Below, one piece after another: positions 27,607 through 35,594 of a DNA stretch of 64,000 bases. The translations under genes were made by a program, and so were the position numbers. Source of the DNA: CAYTPI01 sp964439625 (GTDB lineage: Bacteria > Chloroflexota > Anaerolineae > Aggregatilineales > UBA3940). The stretch's first letter is position 1, and every line of letters begins with the position of its first letter. The notes under the pieces are model-generated. The model saw nothing but the letters and a program-made list of their open reading frames with translations, did not search any database and was not told the DNA's origin. The stretch covers positions 186,001-250,000 of the forward strand of contig CAYTPI010000002.1 in the NCBI GenBank assembly GCA_964439625.1. The letters run 5' to 3'.

Positions 27607-27638
27607 CAGAAACGGGCCTTGGCTGAGGCCCGTTTCTG
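27607..27638. terminator. Bidirectional terminator between the membrane-protein gene and greA
   Basis: A perfect 13-base stem, CAGAAACGGGCCT (27607-27619) with AGGCCCGTTTCTG (27626-27638), and a six-base loop. It serves the convergent genes on both sides. Confidence 0.9.
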
Positions 27639-27666
27639 TTTCAATAGCTTGGTTCATAACAGCCTA

Positions 27667-28113
27667 TTAAAAGACTTTTAATACCTTGAATTGAATTTTC
27701 CCTGCTGGCGCTGTGACAGATACGACATCGCCTTTTTTCGCACTTGCCAATGCACTACCAATAGGTGACTCCGTAGAGATACGCCCAGCAGATGGGTCGG
27801 CTTCCGTAGGAGAAACTAATTCGTAAGTTTCCTCTTCAGTCTCGCCAACCTCAACCACTGTCACCACTTTGTACTTATCAATGATGACCGCTCGTTCAAG
27901 TTGTGCTTTTAAATCATTTATCTGACCCTCAAGAATACCTTGCGTCTCTTTCGCGTCTATATATTCAGCATTCTCTTTGAGGTCACCCATTGCGATAGCT
28001 TCCTTCAGGCGCACGGCCAGGGCAGGGCGCTCAACTTCCTCTTTATGTTTTAACTCGGCAACAAGCTTGTCATAATCCGTCCGTGTTAGTTTTATCGTCT
28101 CATTGTCTTGCAT
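27667..28113 (-). CDS. greA: Transcription elongation factor GreA/GreB family
   Basis: Rescues backtracked RNA polymerase by stimulating transcript cleavage. The N-terminal coiled coil (residues 5-75) carries the acidic tip in DLKENAEYIDAKE, and the C-terminal FKBP-like domain follows (VSPTEADPSAGRISTESPIGSALASAKKGDVV). At 148 residues it is slightly short of the usual 158. It is the last gene of the minus-strand translation cluster, 60 bases behind rimM. AGGAGAG precedes the ATG. Another GreA-like factor elsewhere cannot be excluded, so the symbol is by family. Confidence 0.93.
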   Translation of the reverse strand: MQDNETIKLTRTDYDKLVAELKHKEEVERPALAVRLKEAIAMGDLKENAEYIDAKETQGILEGQINDLKAQLERAVIIDKYKVVTVVEVGETEEETYELVSPTEADPSAGRISTESPIGSALASAKKGDVVSVTAPAGKIQFKVLKVF

Positions 28114-28173
28114 AACAATTTCTCTCCTACAAACAACTTAATCGCATCATGCGTGTGCTTACTCAGACCTTTT

Positions 28174-28689
28174 CTACATCAAGCCTTCCAATAGATGCAC
28201 AGTCATGACATGTTCTTCAATATTTACGTCTAAAATTACCTCAGGGATAGCAGGTAGCAGAATCTCGTGGCCTTCATCAGACGTAACGACGTACACATCG
28301 TTGGCTCCTGTTTCAATAAAATCCGTCAGATGCCCCAACTCGGTGCCGTCATCCGTTACAACCTGAATACCCTCAATCTGGTAAAGATAATATTCACCCT
28401 CTTCAAGTGGTATGGCCTCATCAATATGAATAAATACGGATGTTTTACGGAGCAATTCGGCTTGGCTGCGGTCAGAGATTCCCTCCAGCTGCACCAACAT
28501 GCCTGCGGAATGCTTGCGAATCCGTATAACTTGATAGGGCGTATAATTACCACCCATATACAGAATGTCTGCTGCAAGTAGTCGTTCTGGGTAGTCCGTT
28601 AGTAGACGCATCGCAACCTCCCCACGGACTCCGTGGGGCTTGATGATTGTGCCTACCAGTAGATACTCCGGTGGCGTTTGTTTTGCCAT
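28174..28689 (-). CDS. rimM: Ribosome maturation factor RimM
   Basis: Assists 30S head assembly by binding S19. The N-terminal barrel shows LVGTIIKPHGVRGEVAMRLLTDYPERL and the C-terminal PRC-barrel has EGEYYLYQIEGIQVV and ETGANDVYVV. Length 171 is normal. It follows khpA by 11 bases in the usual rpsP-khpA-rimM order; trmD, which often comes next, is replaced here by greA. Confidence 0.95.
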   Translation of the reverse strand: MAKQTPPEYLLVGTIIKPHGVRGEVAMRLLTDYPERLLAADILYMGGNYTPYQVIRIRKHSAGMLVQLEGISDRSQAELLRKTSVFIHIDEAIPLEEGEYYLYQIEGIQVVTDDGTELGHLTDFIETGANDVYVVTSDEGHEILLPAIPEVILDVNIEEHVMTVHLLEGLM

Positions 28690-28700
28690 AAGCGAATTAC

Positions 28701-28943
28701 TTACATGATCTCCAGCGTAATGCGCTTATCCTGGTTCGCTGCTATTACCTTCAACAGCGAACGGATGGCATTCGCGACACGCCCGTTTCGACCAATAACA
28801 CGCCCCATGTCTTCTTGGGCGACAGTTAATTCAAGAGTGATTGACGAGTCGCCAGATAGCTGACGGACTTCAACCTGCGACGGGTCATCCACGAGAGACT
28901 TGGCAATATATTCAACCAGGTCTTTCATTACTTCATTATCCAT
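28701..28943 (-). CDS. khpA: KH-domain RNA-binding protein KhpA
   Basis: An 80-residue single KH domain with the RNA-binding GxxG loop in GRVIGRNGRVANAIRSLL. KhpA usually pairs with KhpB/Jag and binds many small RNAs and mRNAs in Gram-positive-type bacteria. Here it lies between rpsP and rimM as in most genomes. It has full family length. The ATG is followed by MDNEVMKDLVEYIAKSLV, the typical N-terminal helix. Confidence 0.95.
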   Translation of the reverse strand: MDNEVMKDLVEYIAKSLVDDPSQVEVRQLSGDSSITLELTVAQEDMGRVIGRNGRVANAIRSLLKVIAANQDKRITLEIM

Positions 28944-28994
28944 TTTTGTACACCAAACTCAGCGTTCCCACACTGATTAGCGTCTAAGTTTAGT

Positions 28995-29438
28995 TTATTC
29001 CTCAGCAGTTTCGGCGGTTTCTTCTACAGGCTCAACGACTGCAACCGGAACTTCAACTGCCTCTACTGGCTTATGCTTACTCTTCTCAACCTGACGAGTG
29101 CGTGTGCGCGGGTCAACCTCAGGCATTGCAGCAACCATAGCTTCACCCTCTGCGATGAGCGCTTCCATATCCTCACCAGCTTGAAAACGCTTCAACCGCT
29201 CTAACGTCCCTTGGTTGCGCATCAACCGCTCAACGGCTTCACTTGGCTTAGCGCCAACACTCAGCCAATACAATGCGCGCGCTTCATCAAGTACGACGGT
29301 CTCTGGTTCAGTGCGCGGGTTGTAGAACCCAATCTTTTCGATAAAGCGCCCATCTCGCGGGCTACGTCTGTCCGCTACTACAATACGGTAGCTCGGCTGG
29401 TTCTTCGAACCAACGCGGCGTAGTCGAATACGTACCAT
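28995..29438 (-). CDS. rpsP: 30S ribosomal protein S16 with extended C-terminus
   Basis: Small-subunit protein. The family core occupies residues 1-80: MVRIRLRRVGSKNQPSYRIVVAD, RDGRFIEKIGFYNPRTEP, GAKPSEAVERLM. Residues 85-147 are an addition rich in Glu, Val and Ala (VEAVEVPVAVVEPVEETAE), making it about 60 residues longer than the usual S16. GGAGG lies about 10 bases before the ATG. A small hairpin lies just upstream, between it and ffh. Confidence 0.96.
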   Translation of the reverse strand: MVRIRLRRVGSKNQPSYRIVVADRRSPRDGRFIEKIGFYNPRTEPETVVLDEARALYWLSVGAKPSEAVERLMRNQGTLERLKRFQAGEDMEALIAEGEAMVAAMPEVDPRTRTRQVEKSKHKPVEAVEVPVAVVEPVEETAETAEE

Positions 29439-29462
29439 TTTTCTAAATTCCTCCAGTGCAAT

Positions 29463-29481
29463 ACCGGGTCATTAACCCGGT
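29463..29481. other. Intercistronic hairpin before rpsP
   Basis: ACCGGGT (29463-29469) and ACCCGGT (29475-29481) form a perfect seven-base stem with a five-base loop in the ffh-rpsP spacer. No T-run follows on the minus strand, so it looks like an mRNA processing, stability or autoregulation element rather than a terminator. Confidence 0.45.
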
Positions 29482-29547
29482 GATTGAAAATGCTATTCAA
29501 ACAACGTTCTTCAAGTTGACCTTACAACAAGTCAGACAAGATCAGAC

Positions 29548-30879
29548 TCAGTTTAACAAACCGCGAAGGTCTGGTCGCTTTTGTTTTGCAAGTTTTTTCA
29601 TCATACGCCGAGCATATTGAAAGCGCTTGATGAGGTCGTTCACATCTCGCACAGTTGTCCCGCTGCCAGCAGCGATACGTTTACGGCGGCTGGCATTTAA
29701 TAGACGTGGGCGACGTCTCTCCTCAACCGTCATAGAGTTTATTATAGCCTCAACTCGCTTGAGCTGTCTATCAACTTCTTCTGGGGAGGTTTGTTTCATG
29801 GCCTCACCAGCGCCAGGGATCATCTCCATAATCTGTGACAGTGGCCCAAGCTTCTTTGCCATCCGCAGTTGTTTCTGAAAATCTTCCAGATCGAACTGCG
29901 CTTTACTCATTTTGCGCTGCATTTCCAGCGCTTCATCCTCGTTGATGTCGATCTGCTCGGCTTTTTCAATCAGACTGAGAACGTCGCCCATGCCAAGAAT
30001 ACGACTAGCGAGACGGTCTGGATGAAATACCTCTAGACCGTCTGACTTCTCGCTGACACCCAAGAATTTGATCGGCACCCCAGTGACTTCACGCATCGAA
30101 ATAGCGGCACCACCGCGAGCGTCGCCATCAACTTTGGTCAAAATTAAGCCCGTAATAGAGAGTTTCTCATTAAAACCCTCTGCCACATTAACAGACTCTT
30201 GGCCCAACATAGAGTCGGCCACAAGTAGCACTTCATCAGGCTCAACACGCTCTTTGACGCGCACGAGCTCTTCCATCAACTCTTCATTTATCTGTAAGCG
30301 ACCAGCTGTATCCACGATCACAACACTGTGATTATCTCGTTTTGCGGCTTGTAGTCCGTTGTATGCAATCTCTGGTGGGGTAGGGTCAGTTCCCTCTGAA
30401 TAGACCGGGATATCCAACTGGCGACCAAGCGCCTCTAACTGATCAATTGCAGCGGGGCGCACAGTATCTGCTGCAACCATCAGCGGTAAATGTTTTTCTT
30501 TACGCAAGTGTAACGCCAGTTTCGCAGCCGTTGTCGTCTTACCAGACCCTTGCAAACCGACCAGCATAATAACATGAGGCGTATTACCGTGCAGATTGAG
30601 CGGTTCACTGACGCCAAGCGTCTCAATGAGTTCCCCGTGGACAATTTTCACAACCTGTTGACCAGGGGTCAGACTTTTTTGAACCTCTGCCCCTAGTGAA
30701 CGCTCTTTGACGCGTTTAACGAAGCCTTTAACTACACCATAGTGAACATCAGCTTCTAGTAACGCCAGCCGAATCTCACGCATCGCGGTATCAATATCAG
30801 CCTCGCTGAGTTTGCCGCGCTTGCGCAGCTCCTTAAAAACATCTTGGAGCTTGTCGCCCAGATTTTCAAAAATTGCCAT
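29548..30879 (-). CDS. ffh: Signal recognition particle protein Ffh
   Basis: GTPase that binds signal sequences and SRP RNA and targets nascent membrane proteins. N domain at 1-90; G domain with P-loop GLQGSGKTTTAAKLA (about residues 109-123), DTVRPAAIDQLE, DTAGRLQ and TKVDGDARGGAA; M domain from about 300 with MSKAQFDLEDFQKQL and the RNA-binding helix near SRRKRIAAGSGTTVRDVNDLIKRF. Length (443) is normal. It is the first gene of the ffh-rpsP-khpA-rimM-greA group and has a near-consensus promoter upstream. Confidence 0.97.
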   Translation of the reverse strand: MAIFENLGDKLQDVFKELRKRGKLSEADIDTAMREIRLALLEADVHYGVVKGFVKRVKERSLGAEVQKSLTPGQQVVKIVHGELIETLGVSEPLNLHGNTPHVIMLVGLQGSGKTTTAAKLALHLRKEKHLPLMVAADTVRPAAIDQLEALGRQLDIPVYSEGTDPTPPEIAYNGLQAAKRDNHSVVIVDTAGRLQINEELMEELVRVKERVEPDEVLLVADSMLGQESVNVAEGFNEKLSITGLILTKVDGDARGGAAISMREVTGVPIKFLGVSEKSDGLEVFHPDRLASRILGMGDVLSLIEKAEQIDINEDEALEMQRKMSKAQFDLEDFQKQLRMAKKLGPLSQIMEMIPGAGEAMKQTSPEEVDRQLKRVEAIINSMTVEERRRPRLLNASRRKRIAAGSGTTVRDVNDLIKRFQYARRMMKKLAKQKRPDLRGLLN

Positions 30880-30892
30880 ATATGTATCTTGG

Positions 30893-30907
30893 TTGACCTC
30901 AGGTCAA
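30893..30907. repeat. Palindrome in the ffh 5 prime region
   Basis: TTGACCT-C-AGGTCAA is a perfect dyad with a one-base centre, 14 bases before the ffh start codon and downstream of the predicted transcription start. The centre is too short for an RNA loop, so a protein-binding DNA site is more likely. Confidence 0.45.
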
Positions 30908-30926
30908 TTACTATCTCAAAACAATG

Positions 30927-30955
30927 ATTGTAGTTGCGCGCTAATCTTTCGTCAA
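30927..30955 (-). promoter_or_regulatory. Promoter of the ffh operon
   Basis: On the minus strand, TTGACG (30955-30950), a 17-base spacer and TACAAT (30932-30927). Predicted start of transcription near 30920. The remaining part of the 30956-31113 spacer shows no gene. Confidence 0.65.
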
Positions 30956-31113
30956 AGTTTATTTCATGATGGGGTCAGAGCAATTGCTTCAAAACGGATG
31001 ATGAGCAGCATTATCTGCATCACCCGCTGCTTGAGCGTCAGGCTAAGCACTTTTAATTATTCCTGTCTGCTGTGGCGTTTAAAACAATTATCCTGTTTTG
31101 GGGATTTTTCAGT

Positions 31114-31141
31114 TTGACACACCTGCGCAATTTTGTATACT
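31114..31141 (+). promoter_or_regulatory. Promoter of tRNA-Glu
   Basis: TTGACA (31114-31119), 16-base spacer, TATACT (31136-31141). The predicted transcription start near 31148 is three bases before the mature tRNA. The same TTGACA-16-TATACT arrangement is used by the his operon. Confidence 0.75.
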
Positions 31142-31150
31142 TACTTTGTT

Positions 31151-31223
31151 GCCCCGTTCGTCTAGCGGCCCAGGACGCTGCCCTTTCAAGGCGGAAACAC
31201 GGGTTCGAGTCCCGTACGGGGCA
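31151..31223 (+). tRNA. tRNA-Glu (anticodon TTC)
   Basis: A 73-base cloverleaf. The acceptor stem GCCCCGT (31151-31157) pairs with ACGGGGC (31216-31222), with discriminator A at 31223. The anticodon loop CTTTCAA (31183-31189) gives anticodon TTC at 31185-31187. The T arm contains GGTTCGAGTCC. No CCA is encoded. It is a single tRNA gene with its own promoter and terminator. Confidence 0.97.
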
Positions 31224-31233
31224 TATCTAGACC

Positions 31234-31268
31234 AAAAAACACTCAGCGTTATGACTGGGTGTTTTTTT
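31234..31268 (+). terminator. Terminator of tRNA-Glu
   Basis: AAAAAACACTCAG (31234-31246) pairs with CTGGGTGTTTTTT (31255-31267), with one G-T pair and an eight-base loop, ending in a run of seven Ts. Confidence 0.9.
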
Positions 31269-31432
31269 ATTTTGGTATTGAGAGCTTCAATGAGAAGCCA
31301 AACGTTAAATATAATCCTCTGCGTAATGGTACTTGTCACAACAAAATGCCGAGTAAAGTCACTTTCTCCTTGGCAGCCAAATCTTACATAATTAGCGTCA
31401 AAGATAATAAGCTAAAGGAGTCAAACTTCTTG

Positions 31433-32533
31433 ATGATCAGCACAACAATATTTCCAGGTCGTTATATTCAAGGCAAAGATGCAATTCATCGGCTTGGCGC
31501 AGAAGCCAAACGTCTAGGGAAAAAGGCTTTTATGGTTGCCGACCCTTATGCGTTCGATAATTTACTAGCCCATTTCCGCACCACAGTTGAAGAACACGTG
31601 ACGCTTGAAGTGGAGCGCTTCAATGGAGAAGCCTCAGACGAAGAAGTGGCGCGCTTCGTCGAACGGGTCAAGGCGATGGATGCAGAAGTAATTATCGGTA
31701 TGGGTGGTGGCAAAGCGTTAGATACTTCTAAAGCGGTTGCCCATACAGTCGGTTTGCCAGTGATCATCGTGCCAACCATCGCTTCCACAGATGCCCCATG
31801 CAGCGCACTATCGGTCATATATACGCCAGAAGGTGCCTTCAAACGCTATCTGTTTCTTCCGAAGAACCCTAACGTGGTTTTGGTTGACACGCAGATTATC
31901 GCCCAAGCGCCCGTCCGCTTTATGATTGCTGGCATTGGTGATGCCCTATCTACATGGTTCGAGGCAGAATCTTGTCGGCAAAACTATGCAGGCAACATGA
32001 CTGGAGATTTAGGGTCAGCAACTGCGTATCATTTGGCACGTTTTTGCTATGATACCATTCGGGAATTCGGTGTGGCAGCAGTTGTGGCCTGCCGTGAGGG
32101 TGTTGTTACCCCTCCACTAGAACGTGTGGTCGAGGCCAATACTTTGCTAAGTGGCCTCGGTTTTGAAAGCGGCGGTTTGGCTGCATGCCACGCCATCCAT
32201 AATGGGTTGACCCAACTCCATGCGACCCATGATTATTGGCATGGTGAGAAAGTCGCTATTGGTGTCGTGGGCGAACTGTTCTTGACCGACAAACCAACTG
32301 CTTTGATTGATGAGGTATATACCTTTTGTGAAGCCGTAGAGCTGCCGACAACGCTGGCTGAGATCGGATTAGAAGGTGTCAGTGACGAGGATTTAATGGT
32401 GGTTGCAGAGGCAGCTTGCGCAGAGGGCGAAACGATATGGAATGAACCGATCCCTGTTTCTCCTGAGCGTGTCTTTGCCGCACTACGAGCGGCAGACGCC
32501 GAAGGTCGTAGGCGCAAAAGTAGCCAGAACTAA
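31433..32533 (+). CDS. gldA: Glycerol dehydrogenase (iron/zinc-type)
   Basis: NAD-dependent oxidation of glycerol to dihydroxyacetone. The N-terminal dinucleotide domain has GMGGGKALDTSKAVAH and PTIASTDAPCSALSVIY. Metal ligands are the Asp in GIGDALSTW and the two His in CHAIHNGL and DYWHGEKVAIG. Length 366 matches the family. The ATG at 31433 follows AAAGGAG by 12 bases; a TTG at 31430 is nine bases away and is also possible. A longer reading of the frame would start inside the tRNA terminator and is rejected. The gene stands alone with its own terminator. Confidence 0.93.
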   Translation: MISTTIFPGRYIQGKDAIHRLGAEAKRLGKKAFMVADPYAFDNLLAHFRTTVEEHVTLEVERFNGEASDEEVARFVERVKAMDAEVIIGMGGGKALDTSKAVAHTVGLPVIIVPTIASTDAPCSALSVIYTPEGAFKRYLFLPKNPNVVLVDTQIIAQAPVRFMIAGIGDALSTWFEAESCRQNYAGNMTGDLGSATAYHLARFCYDTIREFGVAAVVACREGVVTPPLERVVEANTLLSGLGFESGGLAACHAIHNGLTQLHATHDYWHGEKVAIGVVGELFLTDKPTALIDEVYTFCEAVELPTTLAEIGLEGVSDEDLMVVAEAACAEGETIWNEPIPVSPERVFAALRAADAEGRRRKSSQN

Positions 32534-32671
32534 AACGTTAATTCAAGCTAAGGGAACGTACAAAACGAAATCTCTTCTCTTGATTTTCCGAAAGAGCAGT
32601 TCTGAGATCGCTTCACCCAAAAAGCATGCCAAAGCTTCAGTATGTATTCGTTGCTAGCTAAAGGTAGGCGA

Positions 32672-32702
32672 ACAACCATCTCCTCAGTAAGGTGGTTGTT
32701 TT
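32672..32702 (+). terminator. Terminator after gldA
   Basis: ACAACCATCT (32672-32681) pairs with AGGTGGTTGT (32690-32699), one G-T pair, followed by TTT and a T-rich tail. Confidence 0.65.
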
Positions 32703-32722
32703 GCTTCTTAACTGCGAAAGGT

Positions 32723-32769
32723 AATGCCTCAAAGCGAGCCGAGGCTGTACACCTATTCGCTGAGGCATT
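32723..32769. repeat. Long interrupted stem-loop of unknown role
   Basis: AATGCCTC (32723-32730) pairs with GAGGCATT (32762-32769) and, after a two-base bulge, AGCGA (32733-32737) pairs with TCGCT (32757-32761). GCC/GGC inside may extend it. There is no T-run. It lies in the 325-base gap between gldA and the FAH-family gene, which otherwise contains only the gldA terminator and no gene that I can see. Confidence 0.45.
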
Positions 32770-32858
32770 CAAGCCGATTGCCTTGCCTTAATGCTTCGTT
32801 GACCGAAATCCGTTACCCTTCTTTATAATTGAGTTTGTCGTAAAAAGGGAAATACAGC

Positions 32859-33695
32859 GTGAAACTCCTCATGATTTTAGTTGAAGGCACCCCTAAAATT
32901 GGCATCTTGAAGAATAATCGGGTGATGGTGCTGCGTGGTGCACCCGCATCACTCGATGCCCTGATCCAACAGCACCAAAATTTGCTGCCACAATTAGCTG
33001 AGGTAACAAACACACTTTCACTATCCTACGCGGATGCTCAGATATTGGCACCATTGACGCGCCCCGGAAAGATTATCTGCATCGGTCTGAACTATGCTGA
33101 CCATGCCGCCGAGCAAGATATCGCTAAAGCCCCCGAGCACCCGCTGCTGTTCGCCAAATTCAACACGTCAATTATAGGGCCAGATGAAGCAATCAGATGG
33201 CCTGCGGATGTCACCAATGACATTGATTATGAAGCTGAGTTAGCCGTCATTATTAGCAAAGAGGCAAAAAACGTCAGCGTGGCAGATGCCATGGATTACG
33301 TTTTCGGTTATACCATCATCAATGATGTCACAGCGCGCGACATCCAAAATAGTGATAAGCAGTGGATTCGCGGCAAGTCATTTGACACCTTCTGCCCGAT
33401 GGGCCCAGTGATTGTCACGATGAACGAGATTCAAGACCCTCATAACCTTGGCATAAGCCTGCGTCTGAATGGTAAAACCATGCAGGCCTCGAACACGTCA
33501 AACTTAATCCATAAAATTCCACACCTCATCGAGTACATTTCACGCACGAGCACGCTGATGCCCGGTGACATCATTAGCACAGGAACGCCCAGTGGGGTGG
33601 GCGCATACCAGCAACCACCTGTCTGGTTACGCTCTGGTGACACAGTAGAGGTTGAAATTGAGGCTATTGGTGTCCTAAGGAATACTGTTGCTTGA
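32859..33695 (+). CDS. Fumarylacetoacetate hydrolase-family protein
   Basis: Magnesium-dependent hydrolase, decarboxylase or isomerase of the FAH family acting on a 2-oxo or 2-hydroxy-diene acid; the exact substrate is not determined by sequence. After a small N-domain (1-70) the core shows KIICIGLNYADHAAE, PLLFAKFNTSIIGP, DYEAELAVII with the metal-binding Glu residues, FGYTIINDVTARD and GKSFDTFCPMGP. TGTPSGVGAYQQPPVWLRSGD near the end is typical. Length 278 is normal. GTG start at 32859 with AAGGGA ten bases upstream. Overlaps the following methyltransferase gene by four bases. Confidence 0.9.
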   Translation: MKLLMILVEGTPKIGILKNNRVMVLRGAPASLDALIQQHQNLLPQLAEVTNTLSLSYADAQILAPLTRPGKIICIGLNYADHAAEQDIAKAPEHPLLFAKFNTSIIGPDEAIRWPADVTNDIDYEAELAVIISKEAKNVSVADAMDYVFGYTIINDVTARDIQNSDKQWIRGKSFDTFCPMGPVIVTMNEIQDPHNLGISLRLNGKTMQASNTSNLIHKIPHLIEYISRTSTLMPGDIISTGTPSGVGAYQQPPVWLRSGDTVEVEIEAIGVLRNTVA

Positions 33696-34249
33696 CCATG
33701 GTCGAAGCGTTTAGTCAGGTTGCTGCACCACTCTTACTATGTGTCGTTTTTGCGACTCCACCTGTCCTCTTATGGCTGGTTTGGCCCAAAGATGCCCCTT
33801 GGAACACGACATCATGGAAGCGAGCTCGACGGATGCTGGAACTAGCAAACGTACAACCAGGTGAACTGGTCTATGATCTCGGTGCGGGTGACGGACGCTT
33901 TATGCTGGTGGCAGCCAGAGAGTTCAATGCACAAGCAATTGGGATAGAGATTGATTTTCTGCGCTGTCAACTTGCACGGCTGCTCATAGCTCTTAATAGC
34001 CAGCGACACTCTGTAGCAGTCGTGCATGGCGATCTATTTCAGCAAGACTTGAGCAACGCCGACGTTATTATGATGTTTCTGTCGCCTCGCTCAATGAGAC
34101 GTTTCGAAGCGACATTTGAGGGAAAACTGCAACCCGGTGTGCGGATTGTATCTCGCCGCTTCGAACTTCCAGGTTGGAAGGCTATGGCATATGTCGAAGA
34201 AGACGATATTTATCTCTATATTCTGAACGAACGCGAAGCGATCACTTAA
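33692..34249 (+). CDS. Membrane-anchored SAM-dependent methyltransferase
   Basis: A 185-residue protein with an N-terminal hydrophobic helix (about residues 10-30; PLLLCVVFATPPVLLWLVWP) and a short methyltransferase domain. Motif I is VYDLGAGDGRFMLVAA, motif II ends in IGIEID and DVIMMFLSP corresponds to motif IV. The substrate is unknown; similar small proteins are annotated only as class I methyltransferases. The start may be TTG at 33692, which overlaps the stop of the FAH gene (TTGA), or ATG at 33698. The end shares a TTAA with the stop of the convergent FHA gene. Confidence 0.8.
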   Translation: MTMVEAFSQVAAPLLLCVVFATPPVLLWLVWPKDAPWNTTSWKRARRMLELANVQPGELVYDLGAGDGRFMLVAAREFNAQAIGIEIDFLRCQLARLLIALNSQRHSVAVVHGDLFQQDLSNADVIMMFLSPRSMRRFEATFEGKLQPGVRIVSRRFELPGWKAMAYVEEDDIYLYILNEREAIT

Positions 34250-35130
34250 TCAGCAATATCAAGCTGGATAAGCGCATCTAATAATGTCTTCGATAAGTTC
34301 GTTAGCTTAAGAATATCTCCAGAACGAATTAGGTTCTGCTGTACATATGGAAGTCCTTTGACTCGCTCTTGAATAGGCTTGAGGGCGTTCACCGATTGTG
34401 ATGCCTCCAGTTCTTTGACATACTGAACTGCTTCGTCATAGTATTTTGCCTGAACAATAGCTGTCACTTTATTCACAGTGACTGACATAAATTTGGGGTC
34501 ATTTAATTTCGAGGTCATTTGAACAGTGTTGAACAATTTCTGAATGTCCTCCAATGCCCGCAAGTATGGCAGAAGTTGTTCGTCCATGAAAGCGAGGCAG
34601 TCTTCTTTTGCGAGGGCCGCCTCTAACTTCAGAATGACTTCATCATCCAAGCTGGTCTTGGGTAAAACAACCAAAGCAATAAGATTTCCAAACCGTAAGA
34701 GGTCGGCATGCCTGAGCTGTTTCGCCGCGAACATATCAATGCGATCGCCATTGATGTACGTGCCATTCCGACTATTCATATCCTCAACCGTTAGCTTCTG
34801 CTCCCTCATCTGAAGGCGGGCATGAACACGCGATACACCAAGGCTGGTGCCGTCAAAGGGGGTTAGGTCAAAGAAATGCTCTGTAGCCACGTCTTCGCTT
34901 AAACGACCTATGAGCAAGGGCTGCTTCATCTTGAATGAATAAAACTCAGCCTTTCTGCCTAGGATTAGCCCAAAACTATCTTCTGCGAGGTCGGCAGCAT
35001 ATTTTGCCAACCGAAATTGTACTTCAGCAGATGTCGTATCATATTTCGCTTTGTGTTCAGCATTCGGGCGAGCAACACCCTGTGTTATCAGAGATTCGTC
35101 AACAGACTGATATTCTGAAGGTTTTACCAT
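34246..35130 (-). CDS. FHA-domain protein
   Basis: A 294-residue protein with a forkhead-associated domain at about residues 60-135 (LIGRLSEDV, then SLGVSRVHARLQM, MNSRNGTYINGDRI), which binds phosphothreonine peptides. The C-terminal half (about 150-290) is helical, with DDEVILKLEAALAKEDCLAFM and LPYLRALEDIQKLFNTVQ, and is not recognised. A Ser/Thr protein kinase is encoded at 61444-62616 and could be the partner, though they are far apart. I prefer the ATG at 35130 over a GTG at 35169; neither has a strong ribosome-binding site. Confidence 0.85.
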   Translation of the reverse strand: MVKPSEYQSVDESLITQGVARPNAEHKAKYDTTSAEVQFRLAKYAADLAEDSFGLILGRKAEFYSFKMKQPLLIGRLSEDVATEHFFDLTPFDGTSLGVSRVHARLQMREQKLTVEDMNSRNGTYINGDRIDMFAAKQLRHADLLRFGNLIALVVLPKTSLDDEVILKLEAALAKEDCLAFMDEQLLPYLRALEDIQKLFNTVQMTSKLNDPKFMSVTVNKVTAIVQAKYYDEAVQYVKELEASQSVNALKPIQERVKGLPYVQQNLIRSGDILKLTNLSKTLLDALIQLDIAD

Positions 35131-35258
35131 AGATTTACCGCCATTAACCCGCAGCAGGATTACTTTCACAACCTAGTATACATCGACTTCTGTTAGCTAA
35201 ATACACACCACAAAACTTCTGTTACTAATTCCAGACTGTTATTTTCTACTTAGAACAA

Positions 35259-35288
35259 TTGACAAGCCAGCTACCAGCATGCTACATT
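35259..35288 (+). promoter_or_regulatory. Promoter of the glycine-riboswitch/gcv transcript
   Basis: TTGACA (35259-35264), 18-base spacer, TACATT (35283-35288). Transcription would start near 35295, some 50 bases before the first aptamer. Confidence 0.55.
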
Positions 35289-35344
35289 TTTTGAAAGGTA
35301 TTTAAACTAAACCAAAAATTAAAAAACAGTCAATCGTAAACCAA

Positions 35345-35548
35345 CGAGAGAGTGCTGCAAACCACGCAGCCGCCGAAGGGGCAAAGTACAGCAAAGGCCT
35401 GCGCTGTATTGAAACTCTCAGGCAAAAGGATCGGGGTTTACGCGGCATCTCTGGAGAGCGTATGGCGGGGACGTCATGCCACCGATGGGGCAAAGGCATA
35501 CAAGATTTATATGCCTAATCTCTCAGGTTCAGTACAGAGCAGATGGGC
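35345..35548 (+). promoter_or_regulatory. Tandem glycine riboswitch
   Basis: Two consecutive glycine aptamers. The first (about 35345-35435) contains GCCGAAGGGGCAAAG and ACTCTCAGGCAAAAGGA. The second (about 35444-35548) contains TCTCTGGAGAG, CCGATGGGGCAAAGGC and ATCTCTCAGGTTC-ACAGAGC. These are the conserved core strings of the gcvT RNA motif. The 3 prime strand of the second P1 (AGATG, 35541-35545, pairing with CATCT at 35446-35450) overlaps the left arm of the terminator at 35543, so glycine binding should prevent termination and turn the gcv genes on. The on-switch logic is inferred from that overlap. Confidence 0.97.
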
Positions 35549-35573
35549 TCACTCTTTGTGGTACCCATTTTTT
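35543..35573 (+). terminator. Riboswitch-controlled terminator
   Basis: ATGGG (35543-35547) pairs with CCCAT (35564-35568), with inner CAC/GTG (35550-35552, 35558-35560), then six Ts. It is exclusive with P1 of the second aptamer. Confidence 0.65.
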
Positions 35574-35594
35574 GTTTCAAGCTGAGGAGATGTT

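Noticed and set aside
30956..31113. Possible SRP RNA next to ffh
   Set aside because: The spacer lacks the conserved GGAA tetraloop and symmetric loop sequences of SRP RNA; it shows only a weak hairpin.
31259..31432. 58-codon upstream extension of gldA
   Set aside because: It starts inside the terminator of tRNA-Glu and is not part of the glycerol dehydrogenase fold; AAAGGAG lies at 31414-31420.
35352..35585. 77-codon open frame before gcvT
   Set aside because: It is the glycine riboswitch read as protein.
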